From: Actinomycetota bacterium
Lineage (GTDB): Bacteria > Actinomycetota > Acidimicrobiia > Acidimicrobiales > Aldehydirespiratoraceae
Assembly (NCBI GenBank): GCA_012271125.1
Contig: JAAXHB010000025.1
Coordinates: forward strand, 1-16,610
Length of the DNA: 16,610 nucleotides
Reading direction: 5' to 3'
Shown here: positions 6,725 to 15,742 of the stretch, in pieces
Numbering within the stretch: the stretch's first letter is position 1
Layout of the letters: the number at the start of each line of letters is the position of its first letter
The notes under the pieces: model-generated
The model's input: the letters and a program-made list of their open reading frames with translations, nothing else
The model's database searches: none
What the model was told of the DNA's origin: nothing
Translations under genes and position numbers: made by a program

Positions 6725-8125
6725 AGGCGAGCGGATAACTCCATCTGTTACAGCAGCGTCGCCAACGGCTGCGGCGACACGGCCGGCAACCCGCTGATCA
6801 AACACCGATGGAATCACATACCGCGGATCCAAGTCTTCGACATCAACTGAGTCAGCAATAGCCGACGCAGCAGCCGATTTCATGTTCTCGGTGATGCGCA
6901 CCGCACCCACATCAAAAGCACCTCTAAACACTCCAGGAAACGCCAACACATTGTTGATCTGATTCGGAAAATCTGACCGACCAGTTGCCATCACCGCAGC
7001 GAGCCCGTCGGCTTCTTCAGGACGTATCTCGGGTTCAGGGTTTGCCATAGCAAAAACAATCGGCTGTGACGACATCTGTCGTAAATCTGACGCAGTCAAC
7101 ACTGCTGGTGCCGACACTCCAATAAACACATCAGCCCCACGAATCACCTCCGACAACGCTCCCATCTTGCGCTCTGGATTGGTGTTAGCCGCAAACCATT
7201 CTTTGGTTGAGTTCATCTGATCACGCCCTGTGTGAATCGCGCCAATGCGATCTACGCCAACAATTTCACCCACACCACGATCCAACAACATTTTCCCGAT
7301 TGCCACACCCGCAGCACCCATTCCCGAAATCACTACCGACACATCAGATAAAGCCTTGCCAACCAGTTTCAAAGAGTTCACCAGCGCAGCAATAGTGACA
7401 ATTGCGGTTCCGTGCTGATCGTCATGAAATACCGGAATATCCAAAGCCTCTATCAGACGGCTTTCAATCTCAAACGCTGCAGGAGCGGCAATGTCTTCCA
7501 AGTTGATACCACCAAACGAAGGCGCAATCCGCATCACCGACTCAACAACCTCATCTGGCGTCGTGGCACGTAAACAAATCGGAAAAGCATCCACTCCGGC
7601 GAATTCTTTAAACAGCAGCGCCTTGCCTTCCATCACCGGCAACGCCGCCTCTGGCCCAATGTCGCCAAGCCCGAGCACCGCAGTTCCGTCGGTCACGATC
7701 GCTACAAGGTTGCGAGCCATCGTGTAGGTGTGACGCAACGCCGGGTCTTCAGCAATCGCAGTGCAGACTCGAGCAACCCCAGGCGTGTATGCCATTGCCA
7801 AATCCTGCGCATCAGCAACTGCGCAAAGCGGATTCACCTCAATCTTGCCGCCCTCATGAAGGCGAAAGGTACGATCCCACCAGTCGTGAACACTCACGCC
7901 ACGCAGCTCGCTGACCGCTTCAATAATTTTTCGAGCATGCTCTGGTGATCGCGCCAACACATCAATTTCACGCACCACAACTGGACCTTTAGCTTCAAAC
8001 CCGGGGATAGCAGCAATGTTCCCGCCAGCTTCACCAATTGCTGTAGCAAAACGCCCTAGAGTTCCGGGCTGATTACCTAAAGAGACTTTGATTGTTATCG
8101 AGTAAGCAGCAGTAGTTGATTCCAT
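6722..8125 (-). CDS. NAD(P)-dependent malic enzyme with N-terminal ACT domain
   Basis: This 467-residue protein oxidatively decarboxylates malate to pyruvate. Residues 8-80 form an ACT domain (ITIKVSLGNQPGTLGRFATA), a small-molecule-binding regulatory module found in a subset of bacterial malic enzymes. The catalytic part follows, with Y113 in MAYTPGVARV, VTDGTAVLGLGDIGP, K168 in MEGKALLFKEFAGVDA, metal ligands E210/D211 in INLEDIAAP and D235/D236 in FHDDQHGTA. The Rossmann loop is SGMGAAGVAIG (267-277). It lacks the phosphotransacetylase-like tail of MaeB proteins. The sequence does not settle NAD versus NADP. It converges on ilvD and diverges from the small basic-protein gene, with a 125-bp shared upstream region. 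No strong Shine-Dalgarno is evident. Confidence 0.93.
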   Translation of the reverse strand: MESTTAAYSITIKVSLGNQPGTLGRFATAIGEAGGNIAAIPGFEAKGPVVVREIDVLARSPEHARKIIEAVSELRGVSVHDWWDRTFRLHEGGKIEVNPLCAVADAQDLAMAYTPGVARVCTAIAEDPALRHTYTMARNLVAIVTDGTAVLGLGDIGPEAALPVMEGKALLFKEFAGVDAFPICLRATTPDEVVESVMRIAPSFGGINLEDIAAPAAFEIESRLIEALDIPVFHDDQHGTAIVTIAALVNSLKLVGKALSDVSVVISGMGAAGVAIGKMLLDRGVGEIVGVDRIGAIHTGRDQMNSTKEWFAANTNPERKMGALSEVIRGADVFIGVSAPAVLTASDLRQMSSQPIVFAMANPEPEIRPEEADGLAAVMATGRSDFPNQINNVLAFPGVFRGAFDVGAVRITENMKSAAASAIADSVDVEDLDPRYVIPSVFDQRVAGRVAAAVGDAAVTDGVIRSP

Positions 8126-8250
8126 AAGATTTGGGTAACGTTACTTTGCCAGAAATAACGGCTAAGACAATGTCACAGACAAGTCAAGTTGAATGACGAA
8201 GTTTGTGACTGATTTGATAAAAGCCAAAACAAAGTCAGAAAGGATGACTA
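8126..8250. promoter_or_regulatory. Divergent control region, malic enzyme / small basic protein
   Basis: This AT-rich 125-bp gap must hold both promoters. GTAACGTTAC (8135-8144) is a perfect 10-bp palindrome close to the malic enzyme start and could be an operator. GTCACA (8172-8177) and TGTGAC (8204-8209) form a wider inverted repeat. TGATAA just before 8221 could be a -10 for the rightward gene. AGAAAGGA (8237-8244) is its ribosome binding site, six bases before ATG. I cannot assign -35 boxes with confidence. Confidence 0.35.
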
Positions 8251-8655
8251 ATGGCTCGACAAATGTCACCTCAGCATCGTCAAGCAATCGAAACTGCTCG
8301 TGTTGAAAACAAAGCAGTGGGTAATTACCTGAAGGTGCTTAATGAAAACCCTGTGCGCCGTGGACCACGCCGCACTCCTGAAAGAATACGCGCTCGCATT
8401 GGTGAAATCAATGCAAGCGTCAACTCTGCTTCACCTATCAAGAGGGTGTCTCTTATTCAAGAGCGCAGAAACCTTGAACAATCACTCAAGGCTGGTCAAA
8501 AGACTGTCGACACCTCGCACCTTGAGCGTGACTTTGTCAAGTACGCAAGTGCTTTTAGCTCCCGCAAGGGCATCGGCTACGGCGCTTGGCGCGAGATGGG
8601 CGTTCCAGCTTCTGTTCTCAAACAGGCTGGCATCAACCGAGGTGCCGCCAAGTAA
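8251..8655 (+). CDS. Small basic protein of unknown function
   Basis: This 134-residue protein is rich in Arg and Lys. An N-terminal helical, charged region is followed by GPRRTPERIRARIGEI. A heptad-like segment (KRVSLIQERRNLEQSL) suggests a coiled coil. The C-terminal module is FSSRKGIGYGAWREMGVPASVLKQAGI. The RTPE...RIGEI...LIQER and the terminal AWREMGV-VLKQAGI patterns look like a conserved actinobacterial protein that I recall without a defined function. The basic charge hints at nucleic-acid binding, but that is inference. There is no signal peptide or membrane segment. The start is well supported by AGAAAGGA six bases upstream. It appears somewhat richer in A and T than its neighbours. 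It is monocistronic and converges on purB. Confidence 0.82.
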   Translation: MARQMSPQHRQAIETARVENKAVGNYLKVLNENPVRRGPRRTPERIRARIGEINASVNSASPIKRVSLIQERRNLEQSLKAGQKTVDTSHLERDFVKYASAFSSRKGIGYGAWREMGVPASVLKQAGINRGAAK

Positions 8656-8667
8656 ATAGCAGTCACG

Positions 8668-8731
8668 AGTTGGCAGTTATTGCTAACTAGTTGATTGTCG
8701 TATGTTGTGCCGGTGCATAGCGCATCGGTGC
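8668..8731. terminator. Two hairpins between convergent genes
   Basis: Two potential hairpins lie between the stop at 8655 and the purB stop at 8748. The first pairs AGTTGGCA with TGCTAACT at about 8673-8693 (one mismatch). The second pairs CCGGTGC (8710-8716) with GCATCGG (8722-8728) across a 5-base loop, with one G-T pair. Neither has a strong T-tract. Termination is inferred from convergence. Confidence 0.35.
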
Positions 8732-8747
8732 AGCTTTCGATAATTAT

Positions 8748-10088
8748 CTAAATCTTCTTGACTCGCGCAGTCACCACAGCTATTTGTTTGACAACTAGAT
8801 CATCTGCGACTTCTACAAGAGAACTCAAATAATTCTGAGTAACTGACACCCGCGGATCATTAGCAATCCGTTCTGCAAGTTGTTCACCTTCGCTCAAGGC
8901 GTGGACATGTTCTGAGACAATCTCATGTGCTTCTTCGCGTCCCGTACCAGACTCAATCAGAGAGGCCATTATCCGAGTCGTCATCAACAATGGAAGCTCG
9001 TCACGCAGCTCTTGCTCAATAGCGGTTTCGTTCACTACGAGACTGTCCAACATTTTCGACGCTGTCCGCACTAGCCCGTCGGTAGCAAAAAACGCATCTG
9101 GCAGCATCACTCGTCGCACTGCGGAACAGCTCACGTCACCTTCATTCCATTGTCTTCCAGCTAGCGACGCTGCCATCGTGAGATGACCGTCAAGCACAAT
9201 GCGCAGAGCACCGATCCGTTCAGCCAACGCTGCGTTGACCTTGTGAGGCATCGCCGACGATCCGACTTGGCCTTCACTGCGACCCTCAGATACCAGACCT
9301 TGGCCTGCCATAAGTCGCAGAGTCGTAGCTAACGATGTCAGACCCGATACTGCTTGTACCAAAGCACTTACTACGTCTAAATCCAATGACCTTGGATACA
9401 CCTGACCAACAGAATCAAGTACCTGTTCAAAGCCGCAGTGGCTTGCAATCTCACTGTCGAATTCAGCGACTGCTTCAGGTGACCCAAGCAATTCCAATAG
9501 ATCAGCCTGTGTCCCAACTGGGCCTTTCACCCCTCTCAGCGGATACCTCTTAATTAGCTCATCTAGACGTTCATAGCCAAGCAATATCTCCTCGGTGGCA
9601 TCGGCAAATCTTTTACCCAACGTGGTTACTTGTGCGGGCACATTGTGAGTACGTGCTGTCATCGGCAAGTTGGCGTGTTCAGTAGCCAGAGCAACTAACT
9701 GAGCCATCACGCCCATTAGTCCAGTCCTGACGATCTCTAATGACTGACGCACCTGTACCTGTTCAACATTTTCGGTTAGGTCACGAGACGTCATTGCCCG
9801 ATGAATCTGCTGATGCCCTGCTAGCTCGCAAAACTCGTCAATGCGTGCCTTGACATCATGGCGCGTTATATCTTCACGCTTGGCGATTGACTCCAAGTCC
9901 ACATCTTCAGCGACGTTCTCATATGCCTTAATCACATCATCAGAAATATCAACGCCTTGCTTTGCTTGGGCACGCATCACCGCGATCCAGAACTTGCGTT
10001 CCATGATGACTTTGGTACGTGCAGACCAGAGCTCAGCTAGCTCCGCGCTGGCGTAGCGAGTGGCCAAGATGTTGGTGTTATCGACCAT
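8748..10088 (-). CDS. purB: Adenylosuccinate lyase
   Basis: This 446-residue member of the fumarase/aspartase superfamily cleaves adenylosuccinate to AMP, and SAICAR to AICAR, releasing fumarate. H77 (TRHDVKA), H148 (TARTHNVPAQ) and the flexible catalytic loop GSSAMPHKVN (276-285), with its serine base, are present. SRDLTENVEQ and GVKGPVGTQADLLELLG also fit PurB. The loop is unusual in continuing K-V-N-A, where most homologues have K-x-N-P. Length is typical for a bacterial lyase of the 430-480 class. It lies 24 bases downstream of purA on the same strand, so purA-purB form an operon making AMP from IMP. Confidence 0.93.
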   Translation of the reverse strand: MVDNTNILATRYASAELAELWSARTKVIMERKFWIAVMRAQAKQGVDISDDVIKAYENVAEDVDLESIAKREDITRHDVKARIDEFCELAGHQQIHRAMTSRDLTENVEQVQVRQSLEIVRTGLMGVMAQLVALATEHANLPMTARTHNVPAQVTTLGKRFADATEEILLGYERLDELIKRYPLRGVKGPVGTQADLLELLGSPEAVAEFDSEIASHCGFEQVLDSVGQVYPRSLDLDVVSALVQAVSGLTSLATTLRLMAGQGLVSEGRSEGQVGSSAMPHKVNAALAERIGALRIVLDGHLTMAASLAGRQWNEGDVSCSAVRRVMLPDAFFATDGLVRTASKMLDSLVVNETAIEQELRDELPLLMTTRIMASLIESGTGREEAHEIVSEHVHALSEGEQLAERIANDPRVSVTQNYLSSLVEVADDLVVKQIAVVTARVKKI

Positions 10089-10112
10089 TGTTCCTAAATC
10101 ACCATTCTCAAG

Positions 10113-11433
<1,321 letters not shown>

Positions 11434-11474
11434 TCGGCAGCCTTACTAACTAAGTCTAAACCCCAATGGTCAGG

Positions 11475-11567
11475 TCATAGCCGAAGTAATCCAGCACTCG
11501 GCTGCTCTTCTGTTTCTGGCATCACTGTTTCTGGCATCACTTTTTCTGGCATCACTTTCTCGTTCAT
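11475..11567 (-). CDS. Putative 30-residue peptide, translationally coupled to hspR
   Basis: An ATG (11567-11565) overlaps the hspR stop TGA (11569-11567) by one base. AGGAG lies six bases before it, inside the last hspR codons. The peptide begins MNEKV and continues with MPEKV, MPETV and MPETE, so it is built from a 5-residue repeat, then ends EQPSAGLLRL before TGA (11477-11475). It has no recognised domain or membrane segment and is acidic. The same TGATG junction couples dnaK to grpE in this operon, which supports real translation. The repeat may instead be slippage in a non-functional tail. Confidence 0.5.
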   Translation of the reverse strand: MNEKVMPEKVMPETVMPETEEQPSAGLLRL

Positions 11568-11571
11568 CACT
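11512..11571 (-). repeat. Four tandem 15-bp repeats
   Basis: The units are 11512-11526, 11527-11541, 11542-11556 and 11557-11571. The first two are identical (GTTTCTGGCATCACT), the third differs at one base, and the fourth is more diverged. On the minus strand the period equals five codons, so the array encodes the MPExV repeats of the small ORF and ends at the hspR stop. Confidence 0.9.
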
Positions 11572-12010
11572 TTCTCCTATTCGTTGCGGAGGAGCGCGAT
11601 GAAGAGGTGGGCACATGAGGAGTGGAGGGCAGGGTTGCTTCAACTTGGGCTTCCCCGATTTGGGATTCCCCAATTTGGGATTCAAGGTCGGCGACCTGTT
11701 GCTCTAGCTCAAGCACGCGCACCACGCCAGCCAGGTTCAGGCCTTGCTCGGTTAGTTCAGCAATCTTTGCGACACGTTCAATGTCGGCGTCGCTGTAACG
11801 GCGGCTACCGCCAGAAGTTCGCTCAGGCTCCAACAAGCCCTTACGATCATAGATGCGCAGAGTCTGCGGGTGCACACCAGCAAGCTCTGCCGCCACCGAG
11901 ATCACATACACACCACGGTGAAATCTCTCGTCACTCATCGGATCGTCGCCAATGCCGGCACTGCCCGACAAGGGTGACCTGTTGGAATCTGATAGTGGAT
12001 TGTTTGCCAT
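11567..12010 (-). CDS. hspR: HspR, MerR-family heat-shock repressor
   Basis: This 147-residue regulator represses the dnaK operon, with DnaK as co-repressor in studied actinobacteria. The winged helix-turn-helix begins at about residue 34, with VYVISVAAELAGVHPQTLRI, then YDRKGLLEP and SGGSRRYSDADIERV, ending in GLNLAGVVRVLELE, a signature specific to HspR. A coiled-coil-like stretch follows with SQIGE twice and a degenerate third unit (111-125). It ends in a Ser/Thr-rich basic tail. The start at 12010 is supported by CGGAG six bases upstream. Met25 is a less likely internal alternative. It lies 24 bases after dnaJ, as last major gene of the operon. Confidence 0.95.
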   Translation of the reverse strand: MANNPLSDSNRSPLSGSAGIGDDPMSDERFHRGVYVISVAAELAGVHPQTLRIYDRKGLLEPERTSGGSRRYSDADIERVAKIAELTEQGLNLAGVVRVLELEQQVADLESQIGESQIGEAQVEATLPSTPHVPTSSSRSSATNRRK

Positions 12011-12034
12011 CTTCTTCTCCGTTTCTGATCTGTC

Positions 12035-13132
12035 CTACACGTTCAGGTGGGCTCGTGGGTTTATTTGAGTTGCATCGGCATACGCCTGAACCGCTTGCTT
12101 TTGGGCGTCGGTGAGGGCGTTAGGCACCTCAACATCGACGACGATGATTAGGTCGCTGCTCTTTGATCCGTTCAACGACACCTTGAGACGCTTGCCTGTG
12201 GATGTCCCCGCGGGAATCCGAATCGTCACCGCACCGCCGTTCAAAGTTGGCACTTTCACATCAGCACCCAAAGCAGCCTCGGCAAAAGTCACCGGCACTG
12301 CCAAGGTCACGTTTTTGCCTTCACGTTTAAACAGTTCATGTGGCCTGACTCGCACCAGCACATACAAGTCCCCTGGCGGGCCGCCGTTTTCACCCAGAGC
12401 ACCTTTGCGCTTGAGGCGTATGCGCTGGCCGTTGCTAACTCCAGCCGGTATGCGTGCGGTGATCTCACGAGCTCGTTGACGCCCGCCGCGACCTCCGCAA
12501 TCGCTACATGGCTTTTTGATCCGATGCCCACGCCCGCCGCAGCTGCCACAAGGTCTTGACAACAAGAAATGCCCTTGGCTTTCCTCGACCATGCCTGAGC
12601 CGGCGCATTCGCTGCACTTGACGGGCTTGGTGCCTTTAGCGGCACCGCTTCCTCCACATGATTCGCATGACGCATCGCCGTAAACGGTGACTGTTGCCGT
12701 TGTGCCGAAGACTGCGGCTGCAAAGTCAAGGTTCAATTCAGTTTCTAGGTCATCGCCTCTGTGAGGGCGTCGCGAACGTCCACCGCCAAACATGCCGCCA
12801 AGCAGGTCTGAAATCTCTTGCCCATTGAAGTTGACCCGGAACCCGCCAGTTTGGCCGCTAAATCCACCACCAGGGAAACCTCCGGCACCTATAGGGCCTA
12901 GGCGGCGCACCTCGTCATAAGACTGCCGGGTTGCTTCGTTGCCGATGACGTCATAAGCGGCTGAGACTTCCTTGAACTGATCCTCAGCTGAGGTGTCGCC
13001 TGGATTAGCGTCGGGATGGAGCTTCTTAGCCAACTTGCGATATGCCTTGGTAATCTCAACTTCACTAGCTGACTCATCAACTCCAAGGATTTTGTAATAG
13101 TCCTTTTCAAGCCACTCACGCTGCGCTTCCAT
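12035..13132 (-). CDS. dnaJ: Chaperone protein DnaJ
   Basis: This 365-residue type I Hsp40 delivers unfolded clients to DnaK and stimulates its ATPase. The J domain (about 10-75) has H39-P40-D41. A Gly/Phe-rich linker spans about 80-118. All four CxxCxGxG zinc modules are intact: C156/C159, C173/C176, C195/C198 and C209/C212. The C-terminal substrate-binding domain follows, with GDLYVLVRVRPHELFKREG. The N-terminal extension before DYYKILGV resembles actinobacterial DnaJ1, the copy normally found next to grpE. The start is decided by a near-perfect AAGGAGGTGA at a good distance. A 70-base gap with a hairpin separates it from grpE. hspR follows. Confidence 0.96.
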   Translation of the reverse strand: MEAQREWLEKDYYKILGVDESASEVEITKAYRKLAKKLHPDANPGDTSAEDQFKEVSAAYDVIGNEATRQSYDEVRRLGPIGAGGFPGGGFSGQTGGFRVNFNGQEISDLLGGMFGGGRSRRPHRGDDLETELNLDFAAAVFGTTATVTVYGDASCESCGGSGAAKGTKPVKCSECAGSGMVEESQGHFLLSRPCGSCGGRGHRIKKPCSDCGGRGGRQRAREITARIPAGVSNGQRIRLKRKGALGENGGPPGDLYVLVRVRPHELFKREGKNVTLAVPVTFAEAALGADVKVPTLNGGAVTIRIPAGTSTGKRLKVSLNGSKSSDLIIVVDVEVPNALTDAQKQAVQAYADATQINPRAHLNV

Positions 13133-13157
13133 GTTTCACCTCCTTGATCTTTGTCTC

Positions 13158-13188
13158 CGCAGTCGGTGAGTAGCTCACTCAGACTGCG
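13158..13188 (-). promoter_or_regulatory. Intercistronic hairpin between grpE and dnaJ
   Basis: CGCAGTC (13158-13164) pairs perfectly with GACTGCG (13182-13188), and GTGAG (13166-13170) pairs with CTCAC (13174-13178) inside, giving about 12 bp with a 3-base tip. It lies about 25 bases before the dnaJ start. No T-tract follows on the minus strand. It is more likely an mRNA processing or stability element, or a partial attenuator, than a full terminator. Confidence 0.55.
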
Positions 13189-13202
13189 TTAGTTACGCAC
13201 AT

Positions 13203-13697
13203 TTAGCCGCTGACCTTGACCGTTGCATGTCGCAGGACTCGATCGTTGAGCGCATAGCCAGCACGCATCACCTCAAGAACAACTTGTTCTGAGGTCTCGC
13301 CACCCGGCTCGACCATCACTGCCTCATGGATGTTCGGGTCAAATGCTTCACCGGATTCGCCGAGCTTCACGAGACCAAAACCACCGAGCACGCCTATGAG
13401 CAGGGACTGCAAAGGTTCGGTGCCTTCAACGCCTTGAGCAATGGCTGCGTCAAAAGCGTCGAGTACGTCAAGCAGCTGCTTGATAACCCCTGCTTTGGCA
13501 TTGGCAACTTCTTCGGCACTGCGCTTGGCGCTCTGCTTCTTGTAGTTGTCCATGTCGGCTGCCTTGCGTAACAGCTCGTCTCTGAGTTGGTCACGTTCAG
13601 CCTTTAGCTCCGTCAACTCGTCCGGTGAACCGGACGAGTCTTGAGGAGAAAGCGACTCTTCAGCAACAACGTCTTCAGGAACAACGTCTTCAGGCAT
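13203..13697 (-). CDS. grpE: Nucleotide exchange factor GrpE
   Basis: This 164-residue GrpE releases ADP from DnaK. An acidic, low-complexity N-terminus is followed by a long coiled coil (about 27-65, ELKAERDQLRDELLRKAADM then DNYKKQSAKR). The C-terminal beta domain has FDPNIHEAVM and ends GYALNDRVLRHATVKVS, the standard family ending. The N-terminus contains the 5-residue unit PEDVV twice, from a 15-bp tandem duplication (13666-13695, 14 of 15 identical). The ATG overlaps the dnaK stop as TGATG, so translation is probably coupled to dnaK. The protein is short compared with many GrpEs but the core is complete. Confidence 0.95.
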   Translation of the reverse strand: MPEDVVPEDVVAEESLSPQDSSGSPDELTELKAERDQLRDELLRKAADMDNYKKQSAKRSAEEVANAKAGVIKQLLDVLDAFDAAIAQGVEGTEPLQSLLIGVLGGFGLVKLGESGEAFDPNIHEAVMVEPGGETSEQVVLEVMRAGYALNDRVLRHATVKVSG

Positions 13698-15571
13698 CAG
13701 CTCTTGGCATCCTCGTCGTCGTCACCGAAATCAGCACCGGCATCGTCAACAATTTCAGCTTCGACAACCTCATCGTCACCGGAACCATCAGCACCGTCGA
13801 CGTTGTCACCGCCCATATCGGGACGTTCAGAAGCAGCAGCCGCCTCATAGAGACGCTGACCGAACTCCTGAGATGCCGTCATCAGCGCCTCCATCGCAGC
13901 CTTGATCGCGTCGATGTCTTCGCCCGCCAAAGCGGAGCGCAACGCATCAAGCTTGGCGTTGATCTCGGATTTCTCGGCGTCGCTGACTGATTCGCCCTGC
14001 TCACGCAGCAACTTCTCGGTCTGATACACGAGCGAATCCGCCGAGTTGCGCACCTCGGCAACTTCGCCGCGCCGGCGATCCTCCTCAGCGTGAGCCTCAG
14101 CGTCGGCGACCATCTGGTCAATCACGTCAGAATCAAGCGACGACTGGCCAGTGATGGTCATCGACTGCTCCTTACCGGTTGCCTTGTCCTGAGCACTCAC
14201 GTGCACGATGCCGTTGGCGTCAATGTCAAATGTCACCTCAATTTGAGGCACACCCCGCGGCGCGGGCGGCAGGTCAACAAGCTGGAACTTGCCGAGCGTC
14301 TTGTTGAACTCGGCCATCTTGCGCTCGCCTTGCAGCACATGAATCTCAACGGAAGGCTGCCCGTCCTCAGCGGTCGTGAAAATCTCACTCTTGCGTGTCG
14401 GGATGGTTGTGTTGCGCTCAATCAGAGTCGTCATGACGCTGCCCTTGGTCTCGATGCCCAGCGACAGGGGTGTCACGTCAAGCAGGACAACGTCGGTGAT
14501 TTCGCCACGCAGTACGCCTGCCTGAATCGCCGCACCCATTGCCACGACCTCATCGGGATTGACCGACTTGTTGGCTTCACGTCCGGTCATTTCCTGCACC
14601 AGCTCAGCCACCGCCGGCATGCGAGTTGAGCCACCCGCCAAGACCACATGGTCAATGTCGCCCTTTTTGAGGCCGGCGTCGTTGATCGCCTGCTCGAACG
14701 GACCACGGCAACGATCCAGCAAGTCCTGGGTCATCTCCTGGAACTTGGCTCGAGTCAGCGAATACTCCAGATGCAGCGGCCCCGAATCAGTTGCGGTGAC
14801 ATATGGCAGATTGATCTGGCTTGTCGGTGTCTGCGAAAGCTCGATCTTGGCCTTCTCGGCCGCGTCTTTGAGACGCTGCATTGCCATCGGATCGGCGGAC
14901 AAATCCACGCCTTGATCCTTTTTGAACGACGTCACCAGCCATTCGATGATCTTCTCGTCCCAGTCGTCGCCACCTAGATGGGTGTCGCCGGCTGTGGACT
15001 TGACCTCAAAAACTCCGTCGCCTAGCTCCATCACCGACACGTCAAAGGTGCCGCCGCCGAGGTCGAACACCAAGATGACCTGATCTTCGGCATCCTTGTC
15101 GAGCCCGTATGCCAGCGCAGCCGCGGTCGGCTCATTGATGATGCGCAACACTTCAAGGCCGGCGATCTTGCCTGCTTCGGTTGTTGCGGTTCGCTGGGCG
15201 TCGTCGAAATACGCCGGCACGGTGATGACGGCCTGAGTCACGGTGTCGCCGAGGTACTTCTCAGCGTCGGCCTTGAGCTTCATCAACACCCGGGCGGAAA
15301 TCTCCTGAGCGGTGTACTTCTTGTCGCCAGCGTCCATTGACCAGTCCGTACCCATGTGTCGCTTGACCGAGCGCACGGTGCGACCCGGGTTGGTGACCGC
15401 CTGATTCTTGGCTAACACACCAACAAGCACATCGCCGTCCTCTTTGAACGCCACCACCGACGGGGTCGTGCGTGACCCTTCGGCATTGGCGATGACGACT
15501 GGGTCGCCGCCTTCGAGCACGCACACAACAGAGTTGGTCGTGCCCAGATCGATTCCTACTGCTTTTGCCAT
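13697..15571 (-). CDS. dnaK: Chaperone protein DnaK (Hsp70)
   Basis: This 624-residue Hsp70 binds and refolds exposed hydrophobic peptides in an ATP cycle driven by DnaJ and GrpE, and in actinobacteria it also acts as HspR co-repressor. Phosphate-1 GIDLGTTNS (6-14), [12 protein letters not shown] (145-156), phosphate-2 [13 protein letters not shown] (168-180) and the adenosine motif [10 protein letters not shown] are intact. The substrate-binding domain includes [12 protein letters not shown] and the lid helices. The tail is strongly acidic (GDDDEDAKS). It is the first gene of the dnaK-grpE-dnaJ-hspR operon. AAAGGAA, about eight bases upstream, supports the ATG. Confidence 0.98.
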   Translation of the reverse strand: MAKAVGIDLGTTNSVVCVLEGGDPVVIANAEGSRTTPSVVAFKEDGDVLVGVLAKNQAVTNPGRTVRSVKRHMGTDWSMDAGDKKYTAQEISARVLMKLKADAEKYLGDTVTQAVITVPAYFDDAQRTATTEAGKIAGLEVLRIINEPTAAALAYGLDKDAEDQVILVFDLGGGTFDVSVMELGDGVFEVKSTAGDTHLGGDDWDEKIIEWLVTSFKKDQGVDLSADPMAMQRLKDAAEKAKIELSQTPTSQINLPYVTATDSGPLHLEYSLTRAKFQEMTQDLLDRCRGPFEQAINDAGLKKGDIDHVVLAGGSTRMPAVAELVQEMTGREANKSVNPDEVVAMGAAIQAGVLRGEITDVVLLDVTPLSLGIETKGSVMTTLIERNTTIPTRKSEIFTTAEDGQPSVEIHVLQGERKMAEFNKTLGKFQLVDLPPAPRGVPQIEVTFDIDANGIVHVSAQDKATGKEQSMTITGQSSLDSDVIDQMVADAEAHAEEDRRRGEVAEVRNSADSLVYQTEKLLREQGESVSDAEKSEINAKLDALRSALAGEDIDAIKAAMEALMTASQEFGQRLYEAAAASERPDMGGDNVDGADGSGDDEVVEAEIVDDAGADFGDDDEDAKS

Positions 15572-15616
15572 TGTTGTTTCCTTTCTTGGGATTTAAACTT
15601 TCTTTGGCTCAACATT

Positions 15617-15645
15617 ATCATATAAGTTGAGTGTGACATTATCAA
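15617..15645 (-). promoter_or_regulatory. Predicted dnaK operon promoter
   Basis: On the minus strand TTGATA (15645-15640), a 17-base spacer and TATGAT (15622-15617) make a near-consensus housekeeping promoter. Transcription would start near 15610, giving a leader of about 40 bases before the ATG at 15571. Confidence 0.7.
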
Positions 15646-15646
15646 C
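15626..15646. promoter_or_regulatory. HAIR-like operator (predicted HspR site)
   Basis: The + strand reads GTTGAGT-N7-TATCAAC, which is GTTGATA-N7-ACTCAAC on the minus strand. The known HAIR element is CTTGAGT-N7-ACTCAAG, so spacing is exact, one half matches 6 of 7 and the other 4 of 7. It covers the -35 and part of the spacer, so bound HspR would block RNA polymerase. A further CTCAAC half-site lies at 15608-15613. Confidence 0.65.
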
Positions 15647-15710
15647 TTTAGCGGGTGTTTGAGATTTTCGCAACCTACTAATCCGCCGGCACTAATTACT
15701 AGCCTGAGGG

Positions 15711-15742
15711 TGTGACATACCATTACACGCTGGTATGACACA
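15711..15742 (+). promoter_or_regulatory. Inverted repeat spanning the gpmA start codon
   Basis: TGTGACATACC (15711-15721) and GGTATGACACA (15732-15742) are inverted with 10 of 11 matches around a 10-base centre. The gpmA ATG (15735-15737) lies in the right arm. In RNA this would be a stem that hides the start codon; in DNA it could be an operator. No normally spaced Shine-Dalgarno is present, only GAGGG at 15706-15710, 24 bases away. Confidence 0.65.

Noticed and set aside
14090..14629. A 179-codon rightward reading frame inside dnaK
   Set aside because: Antisense shadow of the conserved dnaK sequence, with no plausible domain or ribosome binding site.
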